DNA from: Phyllobacterium myrsinacearum | GTDB lineage: Bacteria; Pseudomonadota; Alphaproteobacteria; Rhizobiales; Rhizobiaceae | Assembly (NCBI RefSeq): GCF_002980555.1 | Contig: NZ_PVBT01000003.1 | Coordinates: 682,001-746,000 of the forward strand | Direction of reading: 5' to 3' | DNA: 64,000 nt | In this document: positions 1 to 8,884 of the stretch, in pieces | Layout of the letters: each line of letters starts with the position of its first letter | How positions within the stretch are numbered: the first letter of the stretch is position 1 | Notes under the pieces: model-generated | The model's input: only the letters and a program-made list of their open reading frames with translations | The model's database searches: none | Told to the model about the DNA's origin: nothing | Made by a program: the position numbers and the translations under genes

Positions 1-1
1 C

Positions 2-178
2 GCGGAGCCTGGCTGGCTCATCTTTTTCACGCATGATATCGCGCCGCAGCCGACGCCGTTTGGCTGCACGGCGGACACATTCGAACGCCTCGTTGCCTAT
101 ACGCTGGCGCGCGGCTGCACGGTCCTGCCGGTACGCGACGCGCTGGAACAGTTCAGCGCGGAAAGGCATTCGTCGTGA
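2..178 (+). CDS. Polysaccharide deacetylase family protein, C-terminal fragment
   Basis: This frame is open from the window edge to a TGA at 176-178 and encodes the last 58 residues of a protein whose start lies outside the window. It contains WLIFFTHDI, which resembles the C-terminal strand of NodB-type polysaccharide deacetylases found in surface-polysaccharide clusters, and ends with a helix-like LPVRDALEQF segment. The next gene starts with GTG at 175, so the two overlap by GTGA and are probably translated together. The two glycosyltransferases downstream support a cell-surface glycan role. Family assignment rests on a short segment and context, so it is moderate. Confidence 0.6.
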   Translation, partial: AEPGWLIFFTHDIAPQPTPFGCTADTFERLVAYTLARGCTVLPVRDALEQFSAERHSS

Positions 179-1416
179 AAGCATCCGCCCATACGAAGCG
201 CCTGCTGGCGATCAACAACTATTTCTACCGGCGCGGCGGTGCCGAAGCGATCTTTCTCGAGCACATGCAGCTCTTTTCCGAGATCGGCTGGGAGGTCATT
301 CCCTTTGCCATGCAGCATCCGGACAATGACGCCTCGCCGTGGTCGGAGCATTTTGTCTCTGAAATCGAATATGGGCGGGAAAGCAGCCTTTTGACCAAGG
401 TCGCCCAGGCCGGCAAGATCATCTACTCCTTTGAAGCGCAGCGCAGCATCGAAGCGCTGATCGGGCAGGCCCGGCCCGACATCGCCCACGCCCACAATGT
501 CTATCATCATCTTTCGCCCTCGATCTTTGCCACGCTGAAAAAGGCGGGTATCCCGACCGTGATGACCGTGCATGACCTGAAGCTCGCCTGTCCCGCCTAC
601 AAGATGCTGGTTGACGGCCATGTCTGCGAGGAGTGCCGCGGCGGCCGGGTCTATAATGTCGTCCGGCACCGCTGCATCAAGGGCTCGCTTGCCCTCAGCG
701 GCCTGGTCTTCCTGGAGACCATCGTGCATCGCGGGCTGGGGCTTTACCGGAACAAGGTGGACAGGTTCGTTGTACCGAGCCGGTTCTACCGTGAGAAGCT
801 GATCGAATGGGGCTGGCCGGCGGAACAGCTCGTCTACATCCCGAACTTTGTCGATACGCAGGAATTCGCCACCGGCTGGAACGAGGGCGACTATTTCGTC
901 TTTGCCGGGCGCCTTGCGCCGGAGAAGGGACTGGTTACGCTGATCCGCGCTGCGGCACTGGCAAAGCAGCGGCTGGTGATTGCGGGAACCGGCCCGGACG
1001 AGGCCATGCTCAAGGCCCTTGTTGCGGAACTGGGCGCGGATGTCATGTTCGCCGGATATGTTTCGGGTGAGAATCTGCGCCGCCTGATCGGCGAAGCCAA
1101 GGCACTGGTCCTGCCTTCCGAATGGTATGAAAACGCACCCGTCAGCATCCTGGAAGCCTATGCGCTGGGCCGGCCGGTGATTGGCGCGGCCATCGGCGGC
1201 ATTCCGGAAATGATCCGCGAGGGCGAAACGGGCATGACCGCCATTGCCGGCGATGCGGACGATCTGGCGCGCGCCATCGCCGTTATGGCTGGACTGACGC
1301 CGGCGGCGCGTTCGCGCATGGGCATGAATGGCCGCGACTGGATCGCCCGCGACTTCTCGGCGGCTGCCTATCGCGACCGTATGGCCGGGCTCTATGCCAC
1401 GCTTGGAGTATCGTGA
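175..1416 (+). CDS. Glycosyltransferase family 4 (GT-B fold)
   Basis: This 413-residue protein has the two Rossmann-like halves of a GT4 glycosyltransferase. The N-terminal half carries NNYFYRRGGAE (about residues 14-24), the Gly-rich acceptor-side loop, and HDLKLACPAY near 133-142 with a CEECRGG segment just after it. The C-terminal half has AGRLAPEKG near 244 and the nucleotide-sugar EX7E motif in EWYENAPVSILEA (about 316-328). It should transfer a sugar from an NDP- or GDP-sugar to a lipid-linked or polysaccharide acceptor on the cytoplasmic side. It starts with GTG inside the end of the deacetylase gene and overlaps the next glycosyltransferase, so the three look like one operon. The sugar and acceptor cannot be told. 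Confidence 0.88.
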   Translation: MKASAHTKRLLAINNYFYRRGGAEAIFLEHMQLFSEIGWEVIPFAMQHPDNDASPWSEHFVSEIEYGRESSLLTKVAQAGKIIYSFEAQRSIEALIGQARPDIAHAHNVYHHLSPSIFATLKKAGIPTVMTVHDLKLACPAYKMLVDGHVCEECRGGRVYNVVRHRCIKGSLALSGLVFLETIVHRGLGLYRNKVDRFVVPSRFYREKLIEWGWPAEQLVYIPNFVDTQEFATGWNEGDYFVFAGRLAPEKGLVTLIRAAALAKQRLVIAGTGPDEAMLKALVAELGADVMFAGYVSGENLRRLIGEAKALVLPSEWYENAPVSILEAYALGRPVIGAAIGGIPEMIREGETGMTAIAGDADDLARAIAVMAGLTPAARSRMGMNGRDWIARDFSAAAYRDRMAGLYATLGVS

Positions 1417-2576
1417 TGGCGGATGGACGCGGGGCAGCAAGGCAGCCCACGGTGATGATGCTCGGCCTGCGCGGCATCCCGGAGGTGCAGGGCGGCGTGG
1501 AAAAACATGTCGAGGAACTCAGCCGGCATTTTGTCGACAAGGGCTGGGATGTCACGGTTCTCGGCCGCAGGCGCTATCTGCTGACACCCGATCCCTATAC
1601 GTGGAAGCGGGTAAAAGTGCATCCGCTGTGGTCGCCCGGCTCGGTGAAATTCGAGGCAATCGCCCATACGGCGCTTGGCGTGCTGTTTGCCGCCTATCAT
1701 CGGCCGGATATTCTGCATATCCATGCCATCGGCCCGGCGCTGCTGACGCCGCTGGCGCGCCTCCTTGGCCTGAAGGTCGTCGTTACCCATCATGGTTATG
1801 ACTACGACCGGCAGAAGTGGGGCGGCCTTGCCAAGCTCATGCTGAAACTGGGCGAGAAGGCCGGCATGCGCTTTGCCAGCGGACGCATTGCCGTGTCCAA
1901 CGATATCGCGCGGACAATGGAAAGCCGTTACGGCGTGCCGGTTCAATATGTGCCCAATGGCGTGACGATCCGCCGGAGCCAGGCTGATACGGGCATTCTT
2001 GGGAAACTTGGGCTGACGCCGCGGCGCTATATCATGCTGGTTGCCCGCATCGTGCCGGAAAAACGCCAGCACGATCTCATTGCGGCATTTGCCAAACTGG
2101 CCGATCCCACGGTCAGGCTGGTTCTGGTCGGCTCGGCCGAATATATGGCGCAGTATTCGCAGGACATCGAAACACGTGCCGCTGATGTTCCCGGTGTGAT
2201 CCTTGCCGGCATGCAGACGGGCGACGATCTTTCCATCCTCTATGAGAATGCCGGGTTGTTCGTGCTGCCTTCCAGCCATGAAGGCATGCCGATTGCTTTG
2301 CTCGAAGCCATGGGCGCGGGACTGCCGGTGCTTGCCAGCGACATCACGGCCAATCTGGAAATCGGCCTGCCCGCGCAGGACTATTTCCCGCTTGGCGACA
2401 TCGAGCAATTGGCTGCGGCCATGCGGTCAAAGCTCGCCGTGCCGTTCGATCCGCGCAAAGCGGCGGAGCAGGGCGCTCTTGTGGCGGAGCAATATGGCTG
2501 GATGAACATTGCGGACCAGACGCTTGACGTTTACAACGCGGTTTTGAAACGCAAGATGCCGAAAGTGCAGGGCTGA
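1413..2576 (+). CDS. Glycosyltransferase family 4 (GT-B fold)
   Basis: This 387-residue protein is a second GT4 enzyme. It opens with LGLRGIPEVQGGVEKHVEEL, the Gly-rich loop of this family (about residues 17-36). It has VARIVPEKRQHDL near 210 and the EX7E nucleotide-sugar motif in SSHEGMPIALLEA near 287-299. The start is GTG at 1413, overlapping the previous stop; an ATG at 1416 is almost equivalent. It probably adds a residue to the same surface polysaccharide as its neighbour. The next gene begins at base 2577, directly after the stop codon, so transcription likely continues into the membrane protein. Confidence 0.88.
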   Translation: MMADGRGAARQPTVMMLGLRGIPEVQGGVEKHVEELSRHFVDKGWDVTVLGRRRYLLTPDPYTWKRVKVHPLWSPGSVKFEAIAHTALGVLFAAYHRPDILHIHAIGPALLTPLARLLGLKVVVTHHGYDYDRQKWGGLAKLMLKLGEKAGMRFASGRIAVSNDIARTMESRYGVPVQYVPNGVTIRRSQADTGILGKLGLTPRRYIMLVARIVPEKRQHDLIAAFAKLADPTVRLVLVGSAEYMAQYSQDIETRAADVPGVILAGMQTGDDLSILYENAGLFVLPSSHEGMPIALLEAMGAGLPVLASDITANLEIGLPAQDYFPLGDIEQLAAAMRSKLAVPFDPRKAAEQGALVAEQYGWMNIADQTLDVYNAVLKRKMPKVQG

Positions 2577-3836
2577 ATGGGGATGCAAGGGGACATGGAA
2601 ACGCAACAACGATCTGCCGATCTCCGCGGCGCCAGGTGGCTTTTTCCTGTGATTTCCATGCTGGTTCTTTATCTATCGGCGCCATCTCTCTTTCAGGACC
2701 CGCGTTTCTGGGCAGAAGAGGGAAGTGTTTACTATCAGAAGGCTGTCGTTTCGGACTGGAGCTTCCTGTTCACATTCGTTGCTCAAGGCAATTATCAGTT
2801 TCTTGCCAATCTATTCGTCTATCTCTCCACCTTTGTCGACATTAAGGCTGCGCCTGTCGTAACAACATATCTTGCAATTGCGACCTTTGGTCTTGTCGCG
2901 ATGCAACTTGAAACGATTGCGAAACAATACAAGATACCTTTTGAGTTATCGATTTTGTCGCTGTTGGCATTTTGCCTTTCACCAGCAATGACCGAGATAT
3001 TTGCTACCTCTACCAATGTTCAATGGGTAGCCGCGCTTTCCGTTCTGTTGATGACTATCACGTCATATTCGCAAGCTCGCCCGAGCTGGCGCATCTTGAT
3101 TTACATTTGGATCGCGGCATGCGGTTTGACCGGTGTTCCGTCCGTATTGCTGGCGCCATTTTTCTTCTTACAAGCCTATCTGAGCAAATCACGTCCGCAT
3201 TTCATCATGGGCTGTATTCTTGTTCTCTGTGTCGCCATTCAGGCCTTGGTGATCCTTGACCACAATCACCCGGACCGGCAAATCGTGCTTTCGCCAACTC
3301 TTCTGTTGGCGCCGTTTCTACTCCAAACGGTATTCACTCAATTCTCGGGGGCAAATCTAACGAATGCTCTCGGCGCATTGATCCTTGAAAATCGCATCTA
3401 TCTCATTCTGATTATGATTGCGAGCGGCGGTTTGATCGGTTCCTGCCTCTATTTGTCGAGGGATAAGCAGGTAAGAAATGCCGCTGTCATTTTGACCCTT
3501 GTGTGTGTGTGCGTGTCGATCGCACAAACTGCCGGGGCCATAGGAACCCTCGAAGATAAAATCAATATGCTGTCTGCCGCCACTGGGGCGCGATATTTCG
3601 CTACGGGAATTCTATCGTTGTTGATTTTGGTATCTTTTGCCGGAAGGTTCAATGCCAGACCGTTCGTAGCGCTGGGACTTATCGTAATAGTGGCAAATGG
3701 AGCCATGTTTTCTTCCGAGATCCAGAAACAGAGAGCGACGAATTTTCCTTCTTGGAAAGATCAGGTGAAGGCCTGCCAGTTCCCTTGTACGGTTAAAATA
3801 TGGCCAAACACATGGACTGTAGTCTTGCAGCGCTGA
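2577..3836 (+). CDS. Polytopic membrane protein of unknown function (possible GT-C-type glycosyltransferase)
   Basis: I do not recognise this 419-residue protein. It shows roughly ten or more hydrophobic segments, starting with WLFPVISMLVLYLSAP near residues 22-37. After the first helix comes an acidic loop, DPRFWAEEGSVYYQ. An acidic residue in the first external loop is typical of GT-C glycosyltransferases, so a lipid-linked sugar transfer or glycan-modifying role is possible but unproven. It ends with a Cys-containing tail, CQFPCTVKIWP. It begins immediately after the preceding glycosyltransferase stop. Its base composition and codon use are clearly AT-richer than the neighbours, which suggests horizontal acquisition. 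The translation is continuous with no sign of breakage. Confidence 0.7.
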   Translation: MGMQGDMETQQRSADLRGARWLFPVISMLVLYLSAPSLFQDPRFWAEEGSVYYQKAVVSDWSFLFTFVAQGNYQFLANLFVYLSTFVDIKAAPVVTTYLAIATFGLVAMQLETIAKQYKIPFELSILSLLAFCLSPAMTEIFATSTNVQWVAALSVLLMTITSYSQARPSWRILIYIWIAACGLTGVPSVLLAPFFFLQAYLSKSRPHFIMGCILVLCVAIQALVILDHNHPDRQIVLSPTLLLAPFLLQTVFTQFSGANLTNALGALILENRIYLILIMIASGGLIGSCLYLSRDKQVRNAAVILTLVCVCVSIAQTAGAIGTLEDKINMLSAATGARYFATGILSLLILVSFAGRFNARPFVALGLIVIVANGAMFSSEIQKQRATNFPSWKDQVKACQFPCTVKIWPNTWTVVLQR

Positions 3837-4123
3837 CGTGGCCATTTGTTTATCTAGTATGATAGACTAGGGTAGGGTTCCTTAAGACGGTGGAAATAGC
3901 GTGTTAAGTGGCGACGAGAGACGTGTGCAACTCGATATTTAAATATGGTCTTTTCGTCCGGCGCCATCGCTGCAAAGGCTCGACATTGAACCACATTGCC
4001 ATCGTCATTGCTCCTCCTATCAGACAGGTTAAAGCACCAAGATATTAATCGGGTTCTGTTGTGTCGGATTGACCCAGATTCGACGCCGTGCTTGAACACT
4101 TCGGATAGCGGAGGATTACCCTT

Positions 4124-4879
4124 ATGGATTTGCGTCATACAGCGTTAAATGGGTTAAATCTAAAGGGAAAAGCGATTTTGGAGATCGGCCCGCTGAATAG
4201 GCCGCTTGTTCCCCGTAGTGTTGGGAAGGTCTATTACGCGGATCACTGTTCAACTGAAGATCTCAAGAAGAAGTATCACGGCAATCCTGATGTACCTGAA
4301 CAGGACATATGTAGCGTCGATATCAATCTTTTGGAAAGGACCTTACCCGATGCGGGTAAGGATTTCGGTCCCTTCGACTTTGTCGTCGCGAGTCATGTCA
4401 TAGAACACGTTCCCAATCTTGTCGGATGGCTTCGAGATATTCACGCTGTTTTGCAGAACGGTGGCGTTCTCGCGCTCGTTATTCCCGATAAGCGGTATAC
4501 TTTTGATTTCTTTCGGCGCGATACTGAGGCTTGGATGATTGATGAGGCGGAGGCGGAGCAGCGATGGAGACCCAGCCTCAGGCAGGTCATCGATCATTTT
4601 ACCAATATAGTTCATGCCGATTGCGGGGCACTATGGTCCAATGTTGGAGCGTCTTCAAATTTTCGGCCACAGATTGCTGCTGAAGCAATTGAGGGCCTTA
4701 TAGCGCAATACCAAGCAGGCAAATATATCGACACTCATTGTTGGATGTTCCGCCCCGACAGCTTCAAGCCTTTGCTGGAAGAAGTGTTCCGCCGTTATCA
4801 AATAGGCTTTAAGGTCGGTAGAATAGTCCCTACTCCGTTTAATCAGTTGGAATTCTACTCACAACTGACAAAAATCTGA
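4124..4879 (+). CDS. Class I SAM-dependent methyltransferase
   Basis: This 251-residue protein has the SAM-binding motif I in ILEIGPLNRP (residues 18-27), an acidic motif near FDFVVASHVIEHVPN (85-97), and a post-motif VLALVIPDKRYTFD. HVIEHVPN is typical of Methyltransf_11-type enzymes found in surface-glycan clusters. A GCGGAGGA ribosome-binding site lies about nine bases before the ATG. The gene is AT-richer than the chromosome around it and is separated by 287 non-coding bases from the membrane protein upstream. A likely role is methylation of a sugar or of the end of a polysaccharide chain, inferred from the neighbourhood. The substrate is unknown. Confidence 0.8.
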   Translation: MDLRHTALNGLNLKGKAILEIGPLNRPLVPRSVGKVYYADHCSTEDLKKKYHGNPDVPEQDICSVDINLLERTLPDAGKDFGPFDFVVASHVIEHVPNLVGWLRDIHAVLQNGGVLALVIPDKRYTFDFFRRDTEAWMIDEAEAEQRWRPSLRQVIDHFTNIVHADCGALWSNVGASSNFRPQIAAEAIEGLIAQYQAGKYIDTHCWMFRPDSFKPLLEEVFRRYQIGFKVGRIVPTPFNQLEFYSQLTKI

Positions 4880-5040
4880 TTTCCGTTTGGTGATGGTATT
4901 CAATGTGAGATGACAGACAATGCCGTGGTTCACACGGTATGCTCAATATGGTTAATTGCGCATCGCCAGTCAAAGATCGACTAGGGAACGCCCAAGCAGG
5001 AACGCGTGAGGAACATGTTACTGCCTAAATTGTAGATTTA

Positions 5041-5117
5041 TGGTGATCCCGACTGGATTCGAACCAGTGGCCTACAGATTAGGAATCTGTCGCTCTATCC
5101 TACTGAGCTACGGGACC
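5041..5117 (-). tRNA. tRNA-Arg (anticodon CCU)
   Basis: On the minus strand the sequence folds as a 77-nt tRNA. The acceptor stem GGTCCCG pairs with CGGGATC, with one G-U pair. The D-arm contains AGCTCAG, the anticodon stem ACAGA/TCTGT encloses TTCCTAA giving anticodon CCT, and the T-arm contains GGTTCGAATCC. The CCA end is encoded (5041-5043). The AT-richer stretch at about 2.6-5.0 kb lies on the 3' side of this gene, the side used by tRNA-integrating elements. No second copy of the tRNA 3' end was seen in the window. Confidence 0.97.
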
Positions 5118-5206
5118 ATGCGGCCAGACATACTGTTTTTCCGCGGCAACGCCAAGTCTGAAGATGCGCGAAATGCACGCATCTTCAGGGGCCGCGCCTC
5201 AAAATG

Positions 5207-6376
5207 TCAGGATGCGGCGGGAAGGGCGCTTTCGGCCAGTTGCACCCAATAGCTGATGCCGTGGGGAATGGCGTCGTCATTGAAGTCATAGGCCGGGTTG
5301 TGCAGCGAGGCGCTCTCGCCATTGCCGATGAACATGAAGGCGCCGGGGCGCGCTTCCAGCATGTAGGAGAAATCTTCCCCCGCCATCATCGGGGCGACCT
5401 CCAGATTGACGGCATTGCTGCCGGCAACGCTCTGCGCCGTGCGCGCGGCAAATTCCGTCTCCTGGTCGTGATTGAAGGTGACGGGGTAATTGCGGTCGTA
5501 GTCAATCCCCGCGACAGCGCCGAGAGCCGTCGCCACGCCCTCGGCCACTTCGCGCAGGCGCTTCTCGGCAAAATCGCGCATTTCGGAGCGCAGCGTGCGC
5601 ACCGTGCCTGCCAGCTCGGCCTTCTGCGGGATGATGTTGTGTGCATCGCCCGCATGGAATTTGGTGACGGACAAAACAACCGAATCCAGCGGATCGGTGC
5701 CGCGCGAGACGATGGTCTGCAGCGCGTTGACAAGCTGGGCGCCGATGACAACCGGGTCGATCGTGCGGTGCGGCTGCGCCGCGTGGCCGCCGCGGCCTTC
5801 GATGGTGATGTTGAATTCGTCGGTTGCCGCCATGATCGGCCCCTTGCGGATGGCGAACTGGCCGACGGGCAGGCCCGGCGTGTTGTGCATGCCGTAGACT
5901 TCGGAGATCGAGAAGCGCTCCATCATGCCCTCCTTGACCATCTCGCGGCCGCCGCCGCCGCCTTCCTCCGCCGGCTGGAAGATCACCGCGACCGAGCCCT
6001 TGAAATTGCGGGTTTCGGCGAGGTACTGCGCCGCGCCGAGCAACATGGCCGTATGGCCGTCATGGCCGCAGGCATGCATCTTGCCGGGGGTTTTCGATGC
6101 ATAGGGCTTGCCGGTGATTTCATGCAAGGGCAGCGCATCCATGTCGGAGCGCAGGCCAACCGTCTGTCCTTCGCCATGGCGTCCGCGAATGATGCCGACA
6201 ACGCCGGTCCGGCCGATGCCGGTGGCAACCTCGTCGACGCCGAAGCTCCGCAGCTTGTCCGCGACAAATTTCGCGGTCTCGTGGACATCGAACATCAGTT
6301 CCGGATTCTCATGCAGATGGCGGCGCCACCGGGAGACTTCTTCCTGCATTTCGATGGCGCGGTTGAGCAAGGGCAT
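5207..6376 (-). CDS. M20 family amidohydrolase (hippurate hydrolase-like)
   Basis: This 389-residue protein matches the length of M20D amidohydrolases such as hippurate hydrolase and N-acyl-L-amino-acid amidohydrolase. The metal-site motifs are visible: RSDMDALPL at 76-84, MHACGHDGHTAM at 100-111 and PAEEGGGGG near 135-143, the last holding the catalytic Glu. A dimerisation-domain segment with GRGGHAAQPH follows near 190. Enzymes of this family hydrolyse N-acyl or N-aroyl amino acids in the cytoplasm using a metal centre. It is monocistronic, between tRNA-Arg and the divergent DD-carboxypeptidase gene. The true acyl substrate cannot be read from the sequence. Confidence 0.9.
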   Translation of the reverse strand: MPLLNRAIEMQEEVSRWRRHLHENPELMFDVHETAKFVADKLRSFGVDEVATGIGRTGVVGIIRGRHGEGQTVGLRSDMDALPLHEITGKPYASKTPGKMHACGHDGHTAMLLGAAQYLAETRNFKGSVAVIFQPAEEGGGGGREMVKEGMMERFSISEVYGMHNTPGLPVGQFAIRKGPIMAATDEFNITIEGRGGHAAQPHRTIDPVVIGAQLVNALQTIVSRGTDPLDSVVLSVTKFHAGDAHNIIPQKAELAGTVRTLRSEMRDFAEKRLREVAEGVATALGAVAGIDYDRNYPVTFNHDQETEFAARTAQSVAGSNAVNLEVAPMMAGEDFSYMLEARPGAFMFIGNGESASLHNPAYDFNDDAIPHGISYWVQLAESALPAAS

Positions 6377-6555
6377 AGTGTTGAAACTCCAAACGTGCGA
6401 ACTACATCTGACAATTCAGTGAACAGTTCAAAGGTGTTTTGCCTTTTGCCTGCCACATAGGATAGATAAGGCCATTGCGACCCGGCGGGAAGCCCGGCAA
6501 TGAAATCACAAGGCCATTTCCCTGGTTCTTTATACAGACAGGCTGGATATCTGGA

Positions 6556-7671
6556 ATGCGGAAAACTGTAGCACTCTTTCTCTCGGGCTGCGTGGTGTCA
6601 ACCACTGCGGGTCTGGCAACGGCGGCACTTGCGGGTCCGAACATCACTGTGGATGTGGGTACCGGCGAGATTTTGTCGCAGGAAGATGCGTTCCAGCGCT
6701 GGTATCCGGCGTCCCTCACCAAGCTGGTGACGGCCTATGTGGCCTTCCGCATGATCGAATCAGGCCAGGTCACACTGGACACGCCCATCAAGATGACGGC
6801 CCGTGCGGCAAAGGAGCCGCCGAGCAAAATGGGCTACAAGCCCGGCTCGCAGCTGACGCTGGATAACGCGTTCAAGATTATCATGGTCAAATCGGCCAAT
6901 GACGTGGCGATGGCGATTGGCGAGACCCTCGGCGGCTCATCGGAAAAATTCGCCGTGCTGATGAATGCCGAAGCCAAGCGCCTGGGCATGTACGGCTCGC
7001 ATTTCGTCAATCCCAATGGCTTGCATTCGGACGATCACTATACGACAGCGCGCGACCTGGCGATCCTGACGGTGCAGATGCGGCGTGAATTCCCGCAATA
7101 CATGCATTATTTCGATATTGAGGCGATCGATTCCGGCAACAAGATCCAGGCCAATTTCAATGCGCTGATTGGCCGGTTCCAGGGCGCAAACGGTATGAAG
7201 ACCGGCTTTGTCTGCCCGTCCGGTTTCAATCTCGTCGGCTCGGCCACCCGCGATGGCCGCAACATCATCACCGTCGTTCTGGGCGAGTTGAAGCAGCAGG
7301 GGCGCGCGACGAAGGCGGCCGAGCTGCTGGCAAAGGGGTTTGAGACCCGCGGAACCGGCAAGACACTGGAGGCCCTGCAGCCCTATGGCCCGGCCGCGCG
7401 CGATGTCGCCGTCAACATGCGTCCGACCGTCTGCTCCAAGGAGGCGGCCGCCTCCGACAGCTGGGACGGCAAGGACGCAGAAGGCCATATCATCCAGGGC
7501 TCGCCCTACATGTACCGGATGGATCATCAACCGCAGGCGGAACTCGTTGCCCTGCTTCCCTCCAAGACCAATGCGAAGGGCAAGGATATGAGCCGCATCC
7601 CGATCCCGATTCCGCGGCCCGACCGCGCCTCGATCACCGATGCGGCCAACACGGCAAAAGCAGTGAATTAA
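6556..7671 (+). CDS. dacC: D-alanyl-D-alanine carboxypeptidase (S11 family penicillin-binding protein)
   Basis: From the ATG at 6556 the protein has 371 residues and begins with a signal peptide (MRKTVALFLSGCV, cleavage near ALAG). The three active-site motifs of a low-molecular-mass PBP are present: SLTK at 53-56, SAN at 113-115 and KTG at 215-217. It should trim the terminal D-Ala from peptidoglycan pentapeptides in the periplasm. An upstream in-frame start at 6475 would put 27 polar residues before the signal peptide and is less likely. The C-terminus is short and Pro-rich, with no clear amphipathic membrane anchor. The CobW gene follows after 25 bases and may be co-transcribed. The exact dac paralogue is uncertain. 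Confidence 0.9.
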   Translation: MRKTVALFLSGCVVSTTAGLATAALAGPNITVDVGTGEILSQEDAFQRWYPASLTKLVTAYVAFRMIESGQVTLDTPIKMTARAAKEPPSKMGYKPGSQLTLDNAFKIIMVKSANDVAMAIGETLGGSSEKFAVLMNAEAKRLGMYGSHFVNPNGLHSDDHYTTARDLAILTVQMRREFPQYMHYFDIEAIDSGNKIQANFNALIGRFQGANGMKTGFVCPSGFNLVGSATRDGRNIITVVLGELKQQGRATKAAELLAKGFETRGTGKTLEALQPYGPAARDVAVNMRPTVCSKEAAASDSWDGKDAEGHIIQGSPYMYRMDHQPQAELVALLPSKTNAKGKDMSRIPIPIPRPDRASITDAANTAKAVN

Positions 7672-7696
7672 CAACAACGCACGATAGGATGTCATC

Positions 7697-8884
7697 ATGA
7701 GTGGCCTCAACGCCCCCATTCCGGTTTCTGTACTCACGGGATTTCTGGGGTCGGGCAAGACCACCTTGCTGAACCGCCTGCTGAAAGATCCGGCGCTGGC
7801 CGACACGGCCGTCATCATCAATGAATTCGGCGATGTCGGCATCGACCATCTCCTGGTGGAGACGGCGAGCGAAGGCGTCATCGAGCTTTCCTACGGCTGC
7901 CTGTGCTGCACGGTCCGCGGCGAACTCGTCGATACGCTGGCCGACCTGATCGACCGTCTGCAGACCGGCCAGTTGAAGCGGCTCAAGCGGGTCATCATCG
8001 AAACGACCGGGCTGGCCGACCCTGCGCCCGTCCTGCATGCGATCATGGGGCATCCCGTGCTGCTGCAGGCGTTCCGGGTGGACGGGGTGATCACGACGGT
8101 CGATGCGGTCAACGGCATGGCAACGCTCGATGCGCATGAGGAAGCGGTCAAGCAGGCGGCGGTCGCCGACCGGATCGTCGTGACCAAGACCGACATGCCG
8201 CAAGCGGCGCAGGGTCTGCCGGCGCTGCGGGCCCGGCTGGCCGCGCTTAATCCCGGTGCCGATATCATCGATGTCGGCGATGCGCGCACCGGCTATGCCG
8301 CGCTGTTCGAGTGCGGTGTCTACAATCCCGGGACCAAAACCATCGATGTGCAGCGCTGGCTGAAGGCGGAAGCCTATCGCGATCGTGAGCATGAACGGGA
8401 GGAAGCCGAGCATCATGCGCATCATCATCATGGCCATGACGGGCATGATGATCACGACCATGACCACCATGACCACCATCACCACCATCACCACGATGTG
8501 AACCGCCATGATGCGGCGATACGGTCGTTTTCCCTCACGCATGATGCGCCGGTACCGCGCGCCGGTTTCGAGATGTTTCTCGATCTGCTGCGTTCGGCCC
8601 ATGGCGAAAAACTCCTGCGCATGAAAGGCATCGTGCAGCTGGCCGATGATCCGGAGCGTCCGCTGGTCATTCACGGCGTGCAGCAGATTTTTCATCCGCC
8701 AGCGCGGCTTGCCGCATGGCCGGAAGGGCGGCGCGAGACGCGGCTGGTTCTGATCGTCAAGGATCTGCCGGAAAGCTATGTGACACAGCTGTTCAGCGCC
8801 TTCCTCAACGAACCGAAGGTCGATACGCCGGACCGTGCGGCGCTGTTCGACAATCCGCTGGCAATCCCGGGATTGAAAGTCTAG
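7697..8884 (+). CDS. CobW/COG0523 family GTPase metallochaperone with His-rich loop
   Basis: This 395-residue protein is a G3E P-loop GTPase. It has Walker A GFLGSGKTT (15-23), the metal-binding CXCC motif in YGCLCCTV (Cys68, Cys70, Cys71), and a C-terminal CobW_C domain from about residue 275. Between the two domains, at roughly 233-273, is a long His/Asp stretch with many HHHH and HDH runs, expected to bind Zn or Co. Related proteins insert or deliver metals to client enzymes under metal shortage. There is no space for its own promoter after the carboxypeptidase gene and I see no Zur-type box, so it may be transcribed with it. The 3' end overlaps the convergent TusA-like gene by four bases. 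Confidence 0.9.
   Translation: MSGLNAPIPVSVLTGFLGSGKTTLLNRLLKDPALADTAVIINEFGDVGIDHLLVETASEGVIELSYGCLCCTVRGELVDTLADLIDRLQTGQLKRLKRVIIETTGLADPAPVLHAIMGHPVLLQAFRVDGVITTVDAVNGMATLDAHEEAVKQAAVADRIVVTKTDMPQAAQGLPALRARLAALNPGADIIDVGDARTGYAALFECGVYNPGTKTIDVQRWLKAEAYRDREHEREEAEHHAHHHHGHDGHDDHDHDHHDHHHHHHHDVNRHDAAIRSFSLTHDAPVPRAGFEMFLDLLRSAHGEKLLRMKGIVQLADDPERPLVIHGVQQIFHPPARLAAWPEGRRETRLVLIVKDLPESYVTQLFSAFLNEPKVDTPDRAALFDNPLAIPGLKV

Noticed and set aside
1-5040. Duplicate of the tRNA-Arg(CCU) 3' end as an attachment site
   Set aside because: No second copy of the tRNA 3' end was found in the window, so integration is only suggested by position and composition.
8400-8500. Short tandem repeat of CATGACCACC-like units, possible CRISPR or VNTR
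   Set aside because: It encodes the His-rich loop of the CobW protein in frame; units are irregular with no spacers.
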